A DNA stretch of 64,000 bases from Histomonas meleagridis (Eukaryota > Parabasalia > Tritrichomonadida > Dientamoebidae), in the NCBI GenBank assembly GCA_020186115.1, contig WSYJ01000174.1, positions 1-64,000 of the forward strand, written 5' to 3'. Below, in pieces: positions 37,889-47,565 of this stretch. Within the stretch, counting starts at the first letter, position 1; every line of letters begins with the position of its first letter. Below the pieces are notes generated by a model, which was not told where the DNA came from, did not search any database, and saw only the letters and a list, made by a program, of their open reading frames with translations. Both the position numbers and the translations under genes were made by a program.

Positions 37889-38893
37889 TTATGCAAAGTA
37901 TTCGATAATTAAATCTTCTGGTTTAATACTACTTTTCTCATCCTTATCAAACTTAATAAATTCCGGAGCTTTGTCTGTATAAACCTTCATTATTGAAGCA
38001 TCGTTTCCGCATTTGTACATATAATTAGGTGCAGACCAAACAATTACTAGATTATCATCATGTAACCAAACATAACCATTTTGTGTGAGTTGATGTGAGC
38101 GTGCAATGAACCCATGATTGATGTCTTGTTTACGATCTCCTTCGTAACTATAATTTCGTGGCAAAAATTGATTATTATATAAAAATGTTAATGTATGTTT
38201 CGGTCCGAATACATATCCATTTCCACGCCTATTAGAAATGAATTTACTTACTTCATCGGGATCAGACCATGTTAAATCAGAAATTATTGGATCTTTTTCA
38301 ATGTCTTTTCTTCTTTGTAATGTGTCAATTTGATCAACAAGATTGATCTTAGGACTAAGGCCACCATGAACACAGAATATCTTTTTATCAATTACAGCTG
38401 CGATTGGTAATAATGAAAATACATCATTAATCATAAACCAAATTCCAGAATGTCCATACAACTGAATACAATCATTGAATAAACCATATGTTTGATTCGT
38501 TTCTTTAGACTCATGATTTCCTCTGAGAAGCCAAAATCGATTTGGATTTCTAATTTTAAGAAATGCTAAATAAGCGAATGTCTCAAGAGAACAGTAACCT
38601 CTATCAACGTAATCTCCAAGGAATAAAAATTGACTATTTTCTTCTCCACCAGCTGCATCAAATAATTGGAATAAATCAAGTAATTGTCCATGAATATCAC
38701 CACAAACAGTTATTGGAGATTGAAGGTATAAAACATTAGGTTCTTTTATCAAGAGATCTGAAAGACGATCCAAAATTTGAATAATAAAAGATTCTTTCAA
38801 GTGTACATTATGACTTAACATATTACGAAGATCTTTATAATCAAGTTGATCAATGTCTTCTGGTAGATCTCTTGGAAAATCATTAGAGCTCAT
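37889..38893 (-). CDS. PPP-family Ser/Thr phosphatase, PP2A/PP4/PP6 type
   Basis: 334 residues from the ATG at 38893 (the longer frame starts with GTG at 38920). All metal-site motifs are intact: CGDIHGQ, GDYVDRG, LRGNHE, the active-site His in HGGLSP, and SAPNYMYKCGN. The KCGNDASIM stretch and the C-terminal EYFA resemble PP6/PP4/PP2A catalytic subunits, whose tails end YFL; PP6 is closest by eye. The terminal Leu that is carboxymethylated in PP2A is replaced by Ala. There is an extra segment (NNQFLPRNYSYEGDRKQDIN) just before the RSHQ helix that PP2A-group enzymes lack. It dephosphorylates Ser/Thr, probably with regulatory subunits. An AAACGTTT box at 38960-38967 lies 67 bp before this ATG. 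Confidence 0.93.
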   Translation of the reverse strand: MSSNDFPRDLPEDIDQLDYKDLRNMLSHNVHLKESFIIQILDRLSDLLIKEPNVLYLQSPITVCGDIHGQLLDLFQLFDAAGGEENSQFLFLGDYVDRGYCSLETFAYLAFLKIRNPNRFWLLRGNHESKETNQTYGLFNDCIQLYGHSGIWFMINDVFSLLPIAAVIDKKIFCVHGGLSPKINLVDQIDTLQRRKDIEKDPIISDLTWSDPDEVSKFISNRRGNGYVFGPKHTLTFLYNNQFLPRNYSYEGDRKQDINHGFIARSHQLTQNGYVWLHDDNLVIVWSAPNYMYKCGNDASIMKVYTDKAPEFIKFDKDEKSSIKPEDLIIEYFA

Positions 38894-39146
38894 TTTATTT
38901 TTACTTTCTTCAATTTTCACAACCTTTTCACAAAGTAAAGTTTTAAAAAAGTGGAAATTAAACGTTTTTTGCAGCTGGACATTAACGTCTTTTGCTTAAT
39001 TTCCAAGATTTGGTTTTTTTTTATTATGAAATCTAATTACTAAGCATTAAGTAATAGCAATACTTTACTATTTTATGATGAATAAACAGATCTCAAATAT
39101 TTTTCTCAATGAATCAAAAATAAAATCGATATTTTGAAATACGGTT

Positions 39147-39716
39147 TTATATTGCCCATGATGCCTTAATCATTGAACTGAAGTATTCATCATTATCAAA
39201 GGAAGAGCTTAATTCCTTGTAATAATTGATAAAATCAGCTTCTGAAAATTTGCCATCGTGATCCAAATCGAACATCTTGAGGATTTCATCAACGAGTTGA
39301 GAGACCAAAACTTTTCTACCACCGATTGTTGTAAATTCACCGTTTCCAAATCTTTCAAGAAGTACATCCTTTGTAATGTTAGAATCCTTTTCCGGGCTTA
39401 GATTCTTGAAGCTATCTTCTATTGCCTTTTTTCTTGTCTTTGGTATATCAGGGAGTAAAAATGACAAGAAGCAAGAAAGTGATATCTTATCATCATCATC
39501 AGAGTTAAGTGACCTTATGAATGTTCTTTTTTCACGGTTATTTAAAGTGACACCTAAACCGAGAATGAATTTATCGAATTCTTCGTCAGTGTCAATTCCT
39601 CCTTTATGATCGACGTCAATTTCATTAAACATTTGGCTCACCACTTCAATTGTAAGTTTTTGGCCCTTCTGAGAGATTGCTTCTCTCACCTTTTTATTGA
39701 TAGCGGCAGTAGACAT
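39147..39716 (-). CDS. Calcyphosin-like EF-hand protein
   Basis: 189 residues from the ATG at 39716; the open frame begins three codons earlier with TTG, only a few bases from an AACCGT box, so the ATG is preferred. There are four EF-hand-like loops: DVDHKGGIDTDEEF, NSDDDDKISLSCF, SPEKDSNITKDVL and DLDHDGKFSEADF. The first and fourth have the best calcium ligands. The ending INYYKELSSSFDNDEYFSSMIKASWAI-type tail (aromatic Tyr-Tyr, then DDEYF, then a terminal Trp-containing helix) is the calcyphosin/CAPSL signature. Calcyphosins are calcium-responsive proteins often found in ciliated cells, so a flagellar or cytosolic calcium sensor is likely. The karyopherin gene lies upstream on the same strand. 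Confidence 0.85.
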   Translation of the reverse strand: MSTAAINKKVREAISQKGQKLTIEVVSQMFNEIDVDHKGGIDTDEEFDKFILGLGVTLNNREKRTFIRSLNSDDDDKISLSCFLSFLLPDIPKTRKKAIEDSFKNLSPEKDSNITKDVLLERFGNGEFTTIGGRKVLVSQLVDEILKMFDLDHDGKFSEADFINYYKELSSSFDNDEYFSSMIKASWAI

Positions 39717-39850
39717 TTTTGGCAAATACGGTTTTGCACACTTTTTGATTACGATTCATACAAAAACAATTTTACTTTTTCAGAAGAGCCGTCACTTTTG
39801 CAATAATGAGAATGTTTAAGCAACAATTTATTAATAAAAACAATTGACAA

Positions 39851-42478
39851 TTATAATTCCTTCTTCCAAAGGTCGGACAATGCGTTATAATCAATGATAC
39901 CGTTCTGTATTAAGCTTTTCAGGAATTGAACAAATGCATCAAATTTTTCCTTAATTGGGATAGGAGGGATTGGATTTATTTGGAGGTAGTTGGTATCGTT
40001 TTCATATTCTTGATCATCAACATCGAAATCTGATGCTTCTAAAAGTTTTTCAGGCTTTTCTCTTAGTACTTCATCAAACAACTTTTGAGAGAAGTCACTT
40101 TTCAAAAATCTAAACGTATAAATTAATGAATATGCGATATCGATAACGTTCACCAGTGAAGTCCACTGTTCGTAAATTGACTGGACGATAGGGAATATTC
40201 TATCAGCGTCATAACGTAACATCAACAAGAAGAAGGGGGAAAAATATTTAATTTCAGATCCCATCAACGAATAATCCAATGTATATGAGACCTGAAACAA
40301 TTGTTGAGCCAAATGGACGAAATATTCCTCTGGCAAATTATTATTTGGTACAATTGCCAATATTGCAGAATTATAAATAAAAGTTGCGATTAAATTATTC
40401 AAATTCATTAAGTTAAATCCGATTTGTAACAACAAATTTAATTCTTGTAATGAGTTAAATGGATCTCTTAAGAACAAGTCATGTGAATATAAAACAATTG
40501 AGTTAATAATGTTCGGATCATTTCGAATACTTTCATCTTCAAGTTTCGGTATCATCCATTTAAAGAAGAACCAAAAAATCGGCTGAAATTCGGGCATACA
40601 ATGTATCACTGAACATAACAAATCTATGAATGGGTTTAACATTGCGTTTGATATTTGGTTTAATACTTTTATACAATTGTTTAATATGATTTGACAAACT
40701 TGTTCTTCTTCATTTGGTTTATCATTTAATTGATTAACTAAATTATATAATGAACTTAATACATCATCACAATGTCTTGAGTTTGTTGTGTTCTCGATAT
40801 AAAACATCGCCAAATCAAATGATATTTGAACTATCTCTGGTAACACTTGGATAATACGTTCGACAATAAATGGATCTTTAACAAAGACATTAATGACTTC
40901 GGTGATTTGTGAATCGCCGAAATCTTTTGATGTTTTTAAGATATGTCCAATGATTTCGACAATCGAAGCGCTACAAATTTGGCGCATTAAGTTAAGAAAT
41001 TCGGGTGAATAATTATGACAATTATATAAGTTACTAAATGCTTTAGTTGCAAAATAATGTACTAATGGATTAGGCGATCCAATTAATTGGATTAAGTATT
41101 GTAATATTTGTGGATCGAAATCGCCAATTCTTATTAAATGAGTTTGATTAAGTTTGTTAATTAATAATAATAATGCACATTGTGCAAAAACTGAATTGGA
41201 TGTTAATAATGGTAACGCTTGATTAATGAAGAAAAATGCTTCTTCACGATGCTTGGCAACAAGATTAGTAAAGTTACATGAGCACATATGAAATGCACTA
41301 TATAATGCAGGGCCATCATTGTCTTTGGTATATCCTTCAAGTTTCGCTTTTAAGATATAAAAAATTAAGTTCGAAACTTCTTCATAATCACTAGCAATAG
41401 AACTTAGAGCTGCATATGCAGAGGATAACGCATCCGTTTCGGTAGTACAGATCGAATCAATGAAGTTATCACATACAAATCGTGTTGGGTCTGTTTGCGC
41501 TTGTTGAATCGCTATTGGCTTTAAGACAAAAAATGGTACAAAGAATGAGGAAATGATGTTCGGGATGGAACTAGAGATAAGTGAATACATTTCGGGATTA
41601 TGGCAACATTTTTGGAAATATTGGAAAACGTTAATTTGGAAATGGGCTATCGGTACTTCCCATTCTCTAAGAATTAATGGGAAACAAAGATTTAATAGTT
41701 CCAAACTCATCGGAAGATAGATTCTGGTGTCGAGGACTCGGGAATATAATTTGACGAGACTATTGAGAAGCTTGAAAAGAGGACCAGTGAGGTTGGTAAG
41801 TGGAGTGTTCGTCAAAATTTCGACGGCTTTGGCAAATGGAAGGAAATTGTTGAGATTATTATCTAAAAATAATCCTGAGAATATTTTGGCACAAGTTGCC
41901 GCCGAACCAACGCAAAGATATTGGAGAAAGATATCTGTTGTGTTGAAAAATGCATTTGCTAAAAATGAAACAGTTTGAGATATGTTAACGAAATGTTCTT
42001 CAAATATACTTGGAATAGGTGTGCTAGGACATGTCTTGATAAGTGAACGAAAAAGTAATAAACCGGCTTCAACATGCTGAATATCGCCTGAAAAAAATTG
42101 ATTTATCATCTCAAAGAAAAAAGGCCATTCATTATTATAAAGACTAACTTTGATAAGGACTTCCATGAGGTAGGAAAGTGAAGGAAATAATTGTGGTGGA
42201 AAGCCAATGAGAAGTCTAGGAACAGATTGGAGTATGATATTTTTTATTTCATCGGTAAATCCATTTGACCAAAATCTTGATATGGATATACGAAGCTGGA
42301 TACACGCTGAGTGCCTAATGTTATCGGTATAACTAGGTGTGGAAATAATATGAATAAGTGATACATAAAAATCGACCTGACCTTGAAGAGAATTAATCGC
42401 TTCGAGTATTTGTCCCAAATGGTCATTATCTGTGGTGGTATATGCCTGATGAAGAAGGGATTCAAGTTCACCAAGCAT
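39851..42478 (-). CDS. Importin-beta/exportin-type karyopherin
   Basis: 875 residues of HEAT-repeat helices throughout. The N-terminus (about 1-110) matches the importin-beta N-terminal (Ran-binding) domain: QAYTTTDNDHLGQILEAINS, then NIRHSACIQLRISISRFW, corresponding to the family's VRQAAAIxLKNxVxxxW pattern. Several later helices follow the Leu-spaced HEAT rhythm, and the acidic stretch near 815-835 (DFDVDDQEYEND) is common in importin-7/8-type members. It would carry cargo through nuclear pores under RanGTP control; import or export direction cannot be told. The ATG at 42478 has AACGTT and AACGTC boxes about 32-45 bp upstream. Confidence 0.82.
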   Translation of the reverse strand: MLGELESLLHQAYTTTDNDHLGQILEAINSLQGQVDFYVSLIHIISTPSYTDNIRHSACIQLRISISRFWSNGFTDEIKNIILQSVPRLLIGFPPQLFPSLSYLMEVLIKVSLYNNEWPFFFEMINQFFSGDIQHVEAGLLLFRSLIKTCPSTPIPSIFEEHFVNISQTVSFLANAFFNTTDIFLQYLCVGSAATCAKIFSGLFLDNNLNNFLPFAKAVEILTNTPLTNLTGPLFKLLNSLVKLYSRVLDTRIYLPMSLELLNLCFPLILREWEVPIAHFQINVFQYFQKCCHNPEMYSLISSSIPNIISSFFVPFFVLKPIAIQQAQTDPTRFVCDNFIDSICTTETDALSSAYAALSSIASDYEEVSNLIFYILKAKLEGYTKDNDGPALYSAFHMCSCNFTNLVAKHREEAFFFINQALPLLTSNSVFAQCALLLLINKLNQTHLIRIGDFDPQILQYLIQLIGSPNPLVHYFATKAFSNLYNCHNYSPEFLNLMRQICSASIVEIIGHILKTSKDFGDSQITEVINVFVKDPFIVERIIQVLPEIVQISFDLAMFYIENTTNSRHCDDVLSSLYNLVNQLNDKPNEEEQVCQIILNNCIKVLNQISNAMLNPFIDLLCSVIHCMPEFQPIFWFFFKWMIPKLEDESIRNDPNIINSIVLYSHDLFLRDPFNSLQELNLLLQIGFNLMNLNNLIATFIYNSAILAIVPNNNLPEEYFVHLAQQLFQVSYTLDYSLMGSEIKYFSPFFLLMLRYDADRIFPIVQSIYEQWTSLVNVIDIAYSLIYTFRFLKSDFSQKLFDEVLREKPEKLLEASDFDVDDQEYENDTNYLQINPIPPIPIKEKFDAFVQFLKSLIQNGIIDYNALSDLWKKEL

Positions 42479-42887
42479 ATTGTGGAAAAATCTTTGGAAT
42501 TTGTCTTAAAAACGTTGCAACGTCAGTTAACCGAAAAATAAATTCAATGGCATGTTGACCAATTAAGCATTCAAAAGGTATAAGTAAAGTTAAGAATATC
42601 CATCAAGATTAAAATTGTGATTTATGTCCTCTGTAAAGATTTTATATATCCTGTTTACTTTGCCAATAAAGATAAAATAAGCGAATATAATGGATGCACA
42701 TCATTTAGTAGCTCATTATAATGATTACATTGTCATTTTTTTAAGAATCATTAAAGAAATATTATTACAAATGCAATTTGATGACTTTAAGTGAATTTAA
42801 TTAAATTTTATTATGTAAAACATTTTCATTGATTTATTTTTAGATGATAGTTATTTTTATTAAATTATAGAAGTAAATTTACTTCAC
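42479..42887. other. Intergenic with tandem AACG boxes
   Basis: AACGTTGCAACGTC and TTAACCG at about 42511-42533 lie just upstream of the karyopherin ATG. The rest is A+T-rich and featureless. Confidence 0.5.
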
Positions 42888-44858
42888 TTAAATGTGCATC
42901 CAACTTCTCATTGCCGCAATGATCTGTGAATCTCTGTGTACTCTTGTGTAATCACTTCCTGCGTAAGCTTGTGCATCAGCGACATAAGCCTTTGCATAAG
43001 CTCTTGATCTACATGATTCGCATGTCGTTACGCACTTACTGCAATCGGATTTACCATCAGGAATCGCCTTCACTCCATCCTTGAAGTAATACGAAGACAA
43101 CAACATTCTAATTGGGTAATCGTTATCATTATCAGCGCCGCCATAAGGATCAGTGAACAATTTGATTTCGTGCATTCTATGCGTGTTTGGATCGCATCCT
43201 TTAACGAGTACGCATCCTTTGTCATGCATATCGCGTGATGATGAGCCATCGTTTTGTTGATCGTGATCATCATTTTGGATAACTTTCCTAATGCGCGATA
43301 ACCTTCCGCCATCATTATCCGGTTCATTAGGATAACCACTCCACCATATCTTAATTTGATTGATTTCGGTGTCTGTTAATCCTTGTGACTTAAGTTGGTT
43401 AGTGAAATATGTTGTGTATGAATAATCGAAATCGCCGACTAAAAGTTGTGATTCGCCGCCAGTGATAACTTCGAGCCACGTGAAGAAGTCGACTGGATAT
43501 GAGCCGCCTAACCTTTGCTTGAACTTAGCGAAGATTGCTGCTAAGTCAATTGGATGAATATGTTTAGCTGCATCAACTCTGAAGCCAGAGAATCCAATGG
43601 ACAAAAGATCAACAAAATAATCGGCAATACGTGTGCGTACAAATTCTTTGCTCGTGTCAAGATCTGTTAAACCAGTGAGCCAACCAGTGTTGATTATGTT
43701 TGGATCAGTCCATGAATTTAATGATTTGTCGCAATGGAAGTCCATTGGTCCATATGGTACTGCTGGATATTCAAGTACATTAGATGGTTCGCCCCATGAG
43801 TTATATTTGTATGTATAACTTGGCGTGTAATATGGTGATTGGTTTTCTTCATCAGATGATTGCTTGCCGGGCCAATATGTACAACCCGCACCTGGATTAC
43901 GATGATCTTGTGCATCATTACCGGAACCTGACATATGATTAACAACTGCATCCGCATAAACACGTAATCCATATGAACGACACTTCTTAATCATGTTACG
44001 AAGTTGTGTACGTGTTCCTGCACGGCCTTGTAAACGATAAGAGACTGGTTGATACATGAAGTACCATGGATTAAGTTCGTTCTCCATTGGTTGTGTGGAC
44101 ATAACTTGTTCTTGATGTGGGAAAAGTTTAACGCCAAGATAACCTGCTTCAGCAATTACTTTGCATTCTTCTGCAATATCATCATCTGGCCAACCAAACA
44201 TTTCGACAATTGCACCTTTTTGTCCATTACGATAATCGCCATTTCTTTCTTTAAGTGGTTCAACATTCCAAATGAAATCAATTTCATCGAGTTCAAGTGT
44301 TTCACCAGTTGCAGCAACAATTTTGACCTTAAGAAGTCCTGTATAAGATGAATCAAACGTCTTAGATGGACTTGTTTGGGAAACACCATCGAAATAATAT
44401 GTAAGAGAAAGATCATGATGTGTCTTCGTATAAATTGTGACTGTACAGGATGTGCGATCTGAGTTATATTGAAGTTGTGCATAACCAACAAGTGTGCTCA
44501 TATCTTGATAACCTTTCTTCCAACCTTCTGTTCCACGTTTTGGTGTATTCCAAAGATGGGTAGCCCATTTGTTGTCCATTTCACCAGAACTACTTTGGCA
44601 AGATGGAACTTCAAAAGTTGAGCAGTCACTATTTGATGCATTTAAATAATAATTACCTATACTATATGTTGCACTTTGATATGTTGTTGTTTTACTTGAA
44701 CTTGTTCCACCAAATGCAACATATCCAATTAAAACGCCTGAGACAACGCCGACTGCAAAACAAATTCCAAGAATAACTTTCTTGATAATTGGGTGATTGT
44801 CCTTTGTTTCTTCTCTATCAACGTTTGAAAGTAATGGTTCGTTTTGCAACTCTTCCAT
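42888..44858 (-). CDS. GH13 alpha-amylase, membrane-anchored (type II)
   Basis: 656 residues. A cytoplasmic N-tail carries an acidic/LL motif (NEPLLSN) and is followed by a single membrane helix (about 28-49) with no cleavage site, so a type II signal anchor is likely. Residues about 60-200 form a Cys- and Thr-rich beta domain, possibly carbohydrate-binding. The GH13 barrel follows: region I DAVVNH (303-308), region II GFRVDAAKH with nucleophile Asp429, region III WLEVI with acid/base Glu463, region IV DDHD with Asp533. All three catalytic acids are present, so hydrolysis of alpha-1,4-glucans is expected, outside the cell or in the lysosome. The NEPLL segment resembles a dileucine sorting signal (inference). 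The protein ends without a long C-terminal beta domain. Confidence 0.93.
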   Translation of the reverse strand: MEELQNEPLLSNVDREETKDNHPIIKKVILGICFAVGVVSGVLIGYVAFGGTSSSKTTTYQSATYSIGNYYLNASNSDCSTFEVPSCQSSSGEMDNKWATHLWNTPKRGTEGWKKGYQDMSTLVGYAQLQYNSDRTSCTVTIYTKTHHDLSLTYYFDGVSQTSPSKTFDSSYTGLLKVKIVAATGETLELDEIDFIWNVEPLKERNGDYRNGQKGAIVEMFGWPDDDIAEECKVIAEAGYLGVKLFPHQEQVMSTQPMENELNPWYFMYQPVSYRLQGRAGTRTQLRNMIKKCRSYGLRVYADAVVNHMSGSGNDAQDHRNPGAGCTYWPGKQSSDEENQSPYYTPSYTYKYNSWGEPSNVLEYPAVPYGPMDFHCDKSLNSWTDPNIINTGWLTGLTDLDTSKEFVRTRIADYFVDLLSIGFSGFRVDAAKHIHPIDLAAIFAKFKQRLGGSYPVDFFTWLEVITGGESQLLVGDFDYSYTTYFTNQLKSQGLTDTEINQIKIWWSGYPNEPDNDGGRLSRIRKVIQNDDHDQQNDGSSSRDMHDKGCVLVKGCDPNTHRMHEIKLFTDPYGGADNDNDYPIRMLLSSYYFKDGVKAIPDGKSDCSKCVTTCESCRSRAYAKAYVADAQAYAGSDYTRVHRDSQIIAAMRSWMHI

Positions 44859-45380
44859 TAAAGAATATGTTTTGATATCATCAATTGGGTTTCTGTTCGA
44901 TTTCTACCTTCTTGTTTGAATACTTTATATAACCTGTTTCATCTGAAAATTCAATGATTTCAGTTTCTTCGACCAAAATTAAACGGTTATAATTCTGTTT
45001 GCAAATGAAGATTGTAGTAAAAATCCCAAATTGTAATAACAACATCAGATCAAATTAATGTAATAATTTTCCTCATTCAACTTCATGCACTTCATTTGTA
45101 AAATGAAAACAGTAAAAGCGCCCATAACATTAATCAAGTTCATGTAATAATTAATTTCAATAACCAAAATTGTCATTGGTTTTAAATATTTAAATATTGG
45201 TTCAAGGTTCTAAAAGTTTTTTTATTACACAAAAGCTGAATAATTTTGCACATTTAAATGCATATGCATTTATTTGTATGTGTAAAAAAAGTTTAAAATA
45301 GATCAGATTAAAAATCGATATTTATAAATATTTCTTTCAATTCTTTTTCTCTTAAGATGTTCAATTTCTTTATTTTTCCT
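44859..45380. other. Intergenic
   Basis: Between two minus-strand genes. AAACGGTTAT lies near 44982, about 120 bp before the amylase ATG. No other feature. Confidence 0.5.
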
Positions 45381-46883
45381 TTATTCACTAAATTCTTCTT
45401 TTATTATTGTGATTTTATCAGATTTTCCTGTTGATTTATACTTTGCACTAAGATCAAGATGACCATCTTCATCAACTTTGAATTCAATTAAAATTTCATC
45501 TTCAGAATTACCCGAATTATTACAAATTGTATACTTACAAATTTTATCGTTATGCTCAGGGTTAGGATCTTCACCTTTGTAAACCTCGATAATTCCAGAT
45601 TCTTTGATTAGAATTGTTTTTTGTACCGATGAAGGAATTGGTGTGTAACGGCTGAATATAATATCCATATAACTATCACCATTTGGGTTTTTGGCCTTAA
45701 TGCCAATAGAATGTGTAATTACACTTTTTATTTTAGAAACATCAATATCATTAAGATTTGCCGCAAAAATTGCTGCGCCTTGTGCAACTGCTGTTTCTGG
45801 ATCAATGCCTATTCGAAGCGGTTCTTTTCCAAAGAAATCTTTAAGCATTTCACGTACATATGAGATTTTGGATGAACCACCAACAAGGAAAATATCATCA
45901 ATGTCTTCAGGTTTCATTTTAATTTCATTAATGAGATTATGAATTGTGATTAATGTTGCTTGAAATAGATCCTTATTCATATCTTCGAATTCTTCGCGTG
46001 TTATAGATTCCATGAAATTAATTTCATGATAAAGACTTGGACAACACAATTTGGTTTTGTTCACATGCGATAAATTAATTTTTCCCTTTTCGCATATACT
46101 CTTTAACAGACTTCTTGCTCGTAAATCTTTGCTGATGTCACAATTATGTTTTTCATTGAAGATTTTGATGAAATGCTTGACCATGTTTTTATCAATTTCT
46201 TCTCCACCAAGATGCGCATTCACATTTGTTCCTAATATGTTGAAAGAATTGTTTTCGACTTTAATAACTGACGCTTCAAACTTGCCACTCCCAAGATCAT
46301 AAATAAGAGCAAGTCTCTTAACTGACGATCGGTTTTTCCAGTAATAAGCAATTGCTGCTGCTGTGGGTTCATTTAAAAATTTAATTGCATTAAGCCCTGC
46401 AATTTGACTTGCTTCTTTTATTTTTTGAAGTTGATCGTAATTAAAATATGCTGGAACTGTAATAACAGCATCAACATCTTGAAAACCAAGTAGGTTTTGG
46501 ATATATATTTTTATTTCTTCTAACAATTTGGCTAAAATTTGTTCTGGGTATATGATTTTTTCATTAGGTTTCAACTCAATGCATGGATGATTATTTTTTC
46601 CTGCCATTAATACCTTGAAAGGCCATGTTCTAAGTGCTTGACCTGGAATATTTCTGTAATCAACCCCAATCAAGAGCTTAATATCATAGATCGTATTTTC
46701 ATGATTAAAAACTGCATTGTCTTTTGCACATTGACCAACAAGTACATCATCATCAGTATAAGAAACTATTGATGGGATTAAATTAGAACCATCATTAAAA
46801 TGTATCATGCTTACATCACTACTATCTTTAATTAAATAAGCAACTTTGCTATATTCAGTGCCAAGATCAATTCCAAAGTGCAT
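45381..46883 (-). CDS. Divergent Hsp70-family protein lacking the lid
   Basis: 500 residues. The nucleotide-binding domain (about 1-380) has GIDLGTEYSKVA (phosphate 1), AVITVPAYF, FLNEPTAAAIAYY and VGGSSKISYVREML. The usual DLGGGTFD phosphate 2 loop reads DLGSGKFEAS, losing a glycine and the Thr. A short beta substrate-binding-like region follows (about 395-490) and the protein then ends, with none of the alpha-helical lid or a C-terminal EEVD. No signal peptide, so it is cytosolic. It may be a specialised chaperone or nucleotide-dependent regulator; ATPase activity may be reduced. Canonical Hsp70s are about 630-650 residues, so it is short but ends in a clean stop. Confidence 0.88.
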   Translation of the reverse strand: MHFGIDLGTEYSKVAYLIKDSSDVSMIHFNDGSNLIPSIVSYTDDDVLVGQCAKDNAVFNHENTIYDIKLLIGVDYRNIPGQALRTWPFKVLMAGKNNHPCIELKPNEKIIYPEQILAKLLEEIKIYIQNLLGFQDVDAVITVPAYFNYDQLQKIKEASQIAGLNAIKFLNEPTAAAIAYYWKNRSSVKRLALIYDLGSGKFEASVIKVENNSFNILGTNVNAHLGGEEIDKNMVKHFIKIFNEKHNCDISKDLRARSLLKSICEKGKINLSHVNKTKLCCPSLYHEINFMESITREEFEDMNKDLFQATLITIHNLINEIKMKPEDIDDIFLVGGSSKISYVREMLKDFFGKEPLRIGIDPETAVAQGAAIFAANLNDIDVSKIKSVITHSIGIKAKNPNGDSYMDIIFSRYTPIPSSVQKTILIKESGIIEVYKGEDPNPEHNDKICKYTICNNSGNSEDEILIEFKVDEDGHLDLSAKYKSTGKSDKITIIKEEFSE

Positions 46884-47565
46884 GTTGGTTTTTTGCGGAT
46901 CATTGAGATTACATACAGATTAATGATTAAAAATGCCAATCAATTTCTAAAAAATTTGATAACATTGACCTCCAATAATTTTATTGAATTTTTTTTAATT
47001 TTGCCAACGAGGGTTTGCCGTCTATCGTTTCGTTAACATGTTATAAAAAAGTGGATCCACTCGAATGCAAAATCTTGCGTCACTTTTTTGCCATCCATGA
47101 TAATCATGAACAGAACATAATTCACACTGTATTTTCTCAAAAATTATCATAATGAGATATAATAATCATGATTATTATGTTTGATATAATTTTTTTTCGT
47201 TGATTGATTCAAGATAGGATTTTCTCATTAAAGGATTTCCTCTTCAAACATACAACAATATTGTAGGTATCTTCAAATATGCATAAATCTTTCAACATAA
47301 AAATGTCAATTTTCTTCTGTAAAATTCGAACAAGATAGAATAAAAATGCATGAACGATGATCATGTCTGAGAAACATGGATTTAACCGAAACATTTTTCG
47401 ATTCAAAATTGAATCAATGCAAAAAATAACAAGGGCTGATAAACAACAAAATGCATACAAAAACACGAACAAAACCATTTTGTGATGTTTATTCAGCGTC
47501 TTTATGTATCAAAAAGTCGATATTATCTCAATTTCAGATTTGTGTGAAGTGAATCACTTTGTGTC
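46884..47565. other. Intergenic between divergent genes
   Basis: ATCGTTTCGTTAAC lies near 47024. An 89-codon minus-strand frame (47209-47478) has a hydrophobic start but no other support. No gene is called. Confidence 0.45.

Noticed and set aside
47209-47478. 89-codon minus-strand membrane-like protein
   Set aside because: Hydrophobic start is common in A+T-rich random frames; no family, box or repeat support.
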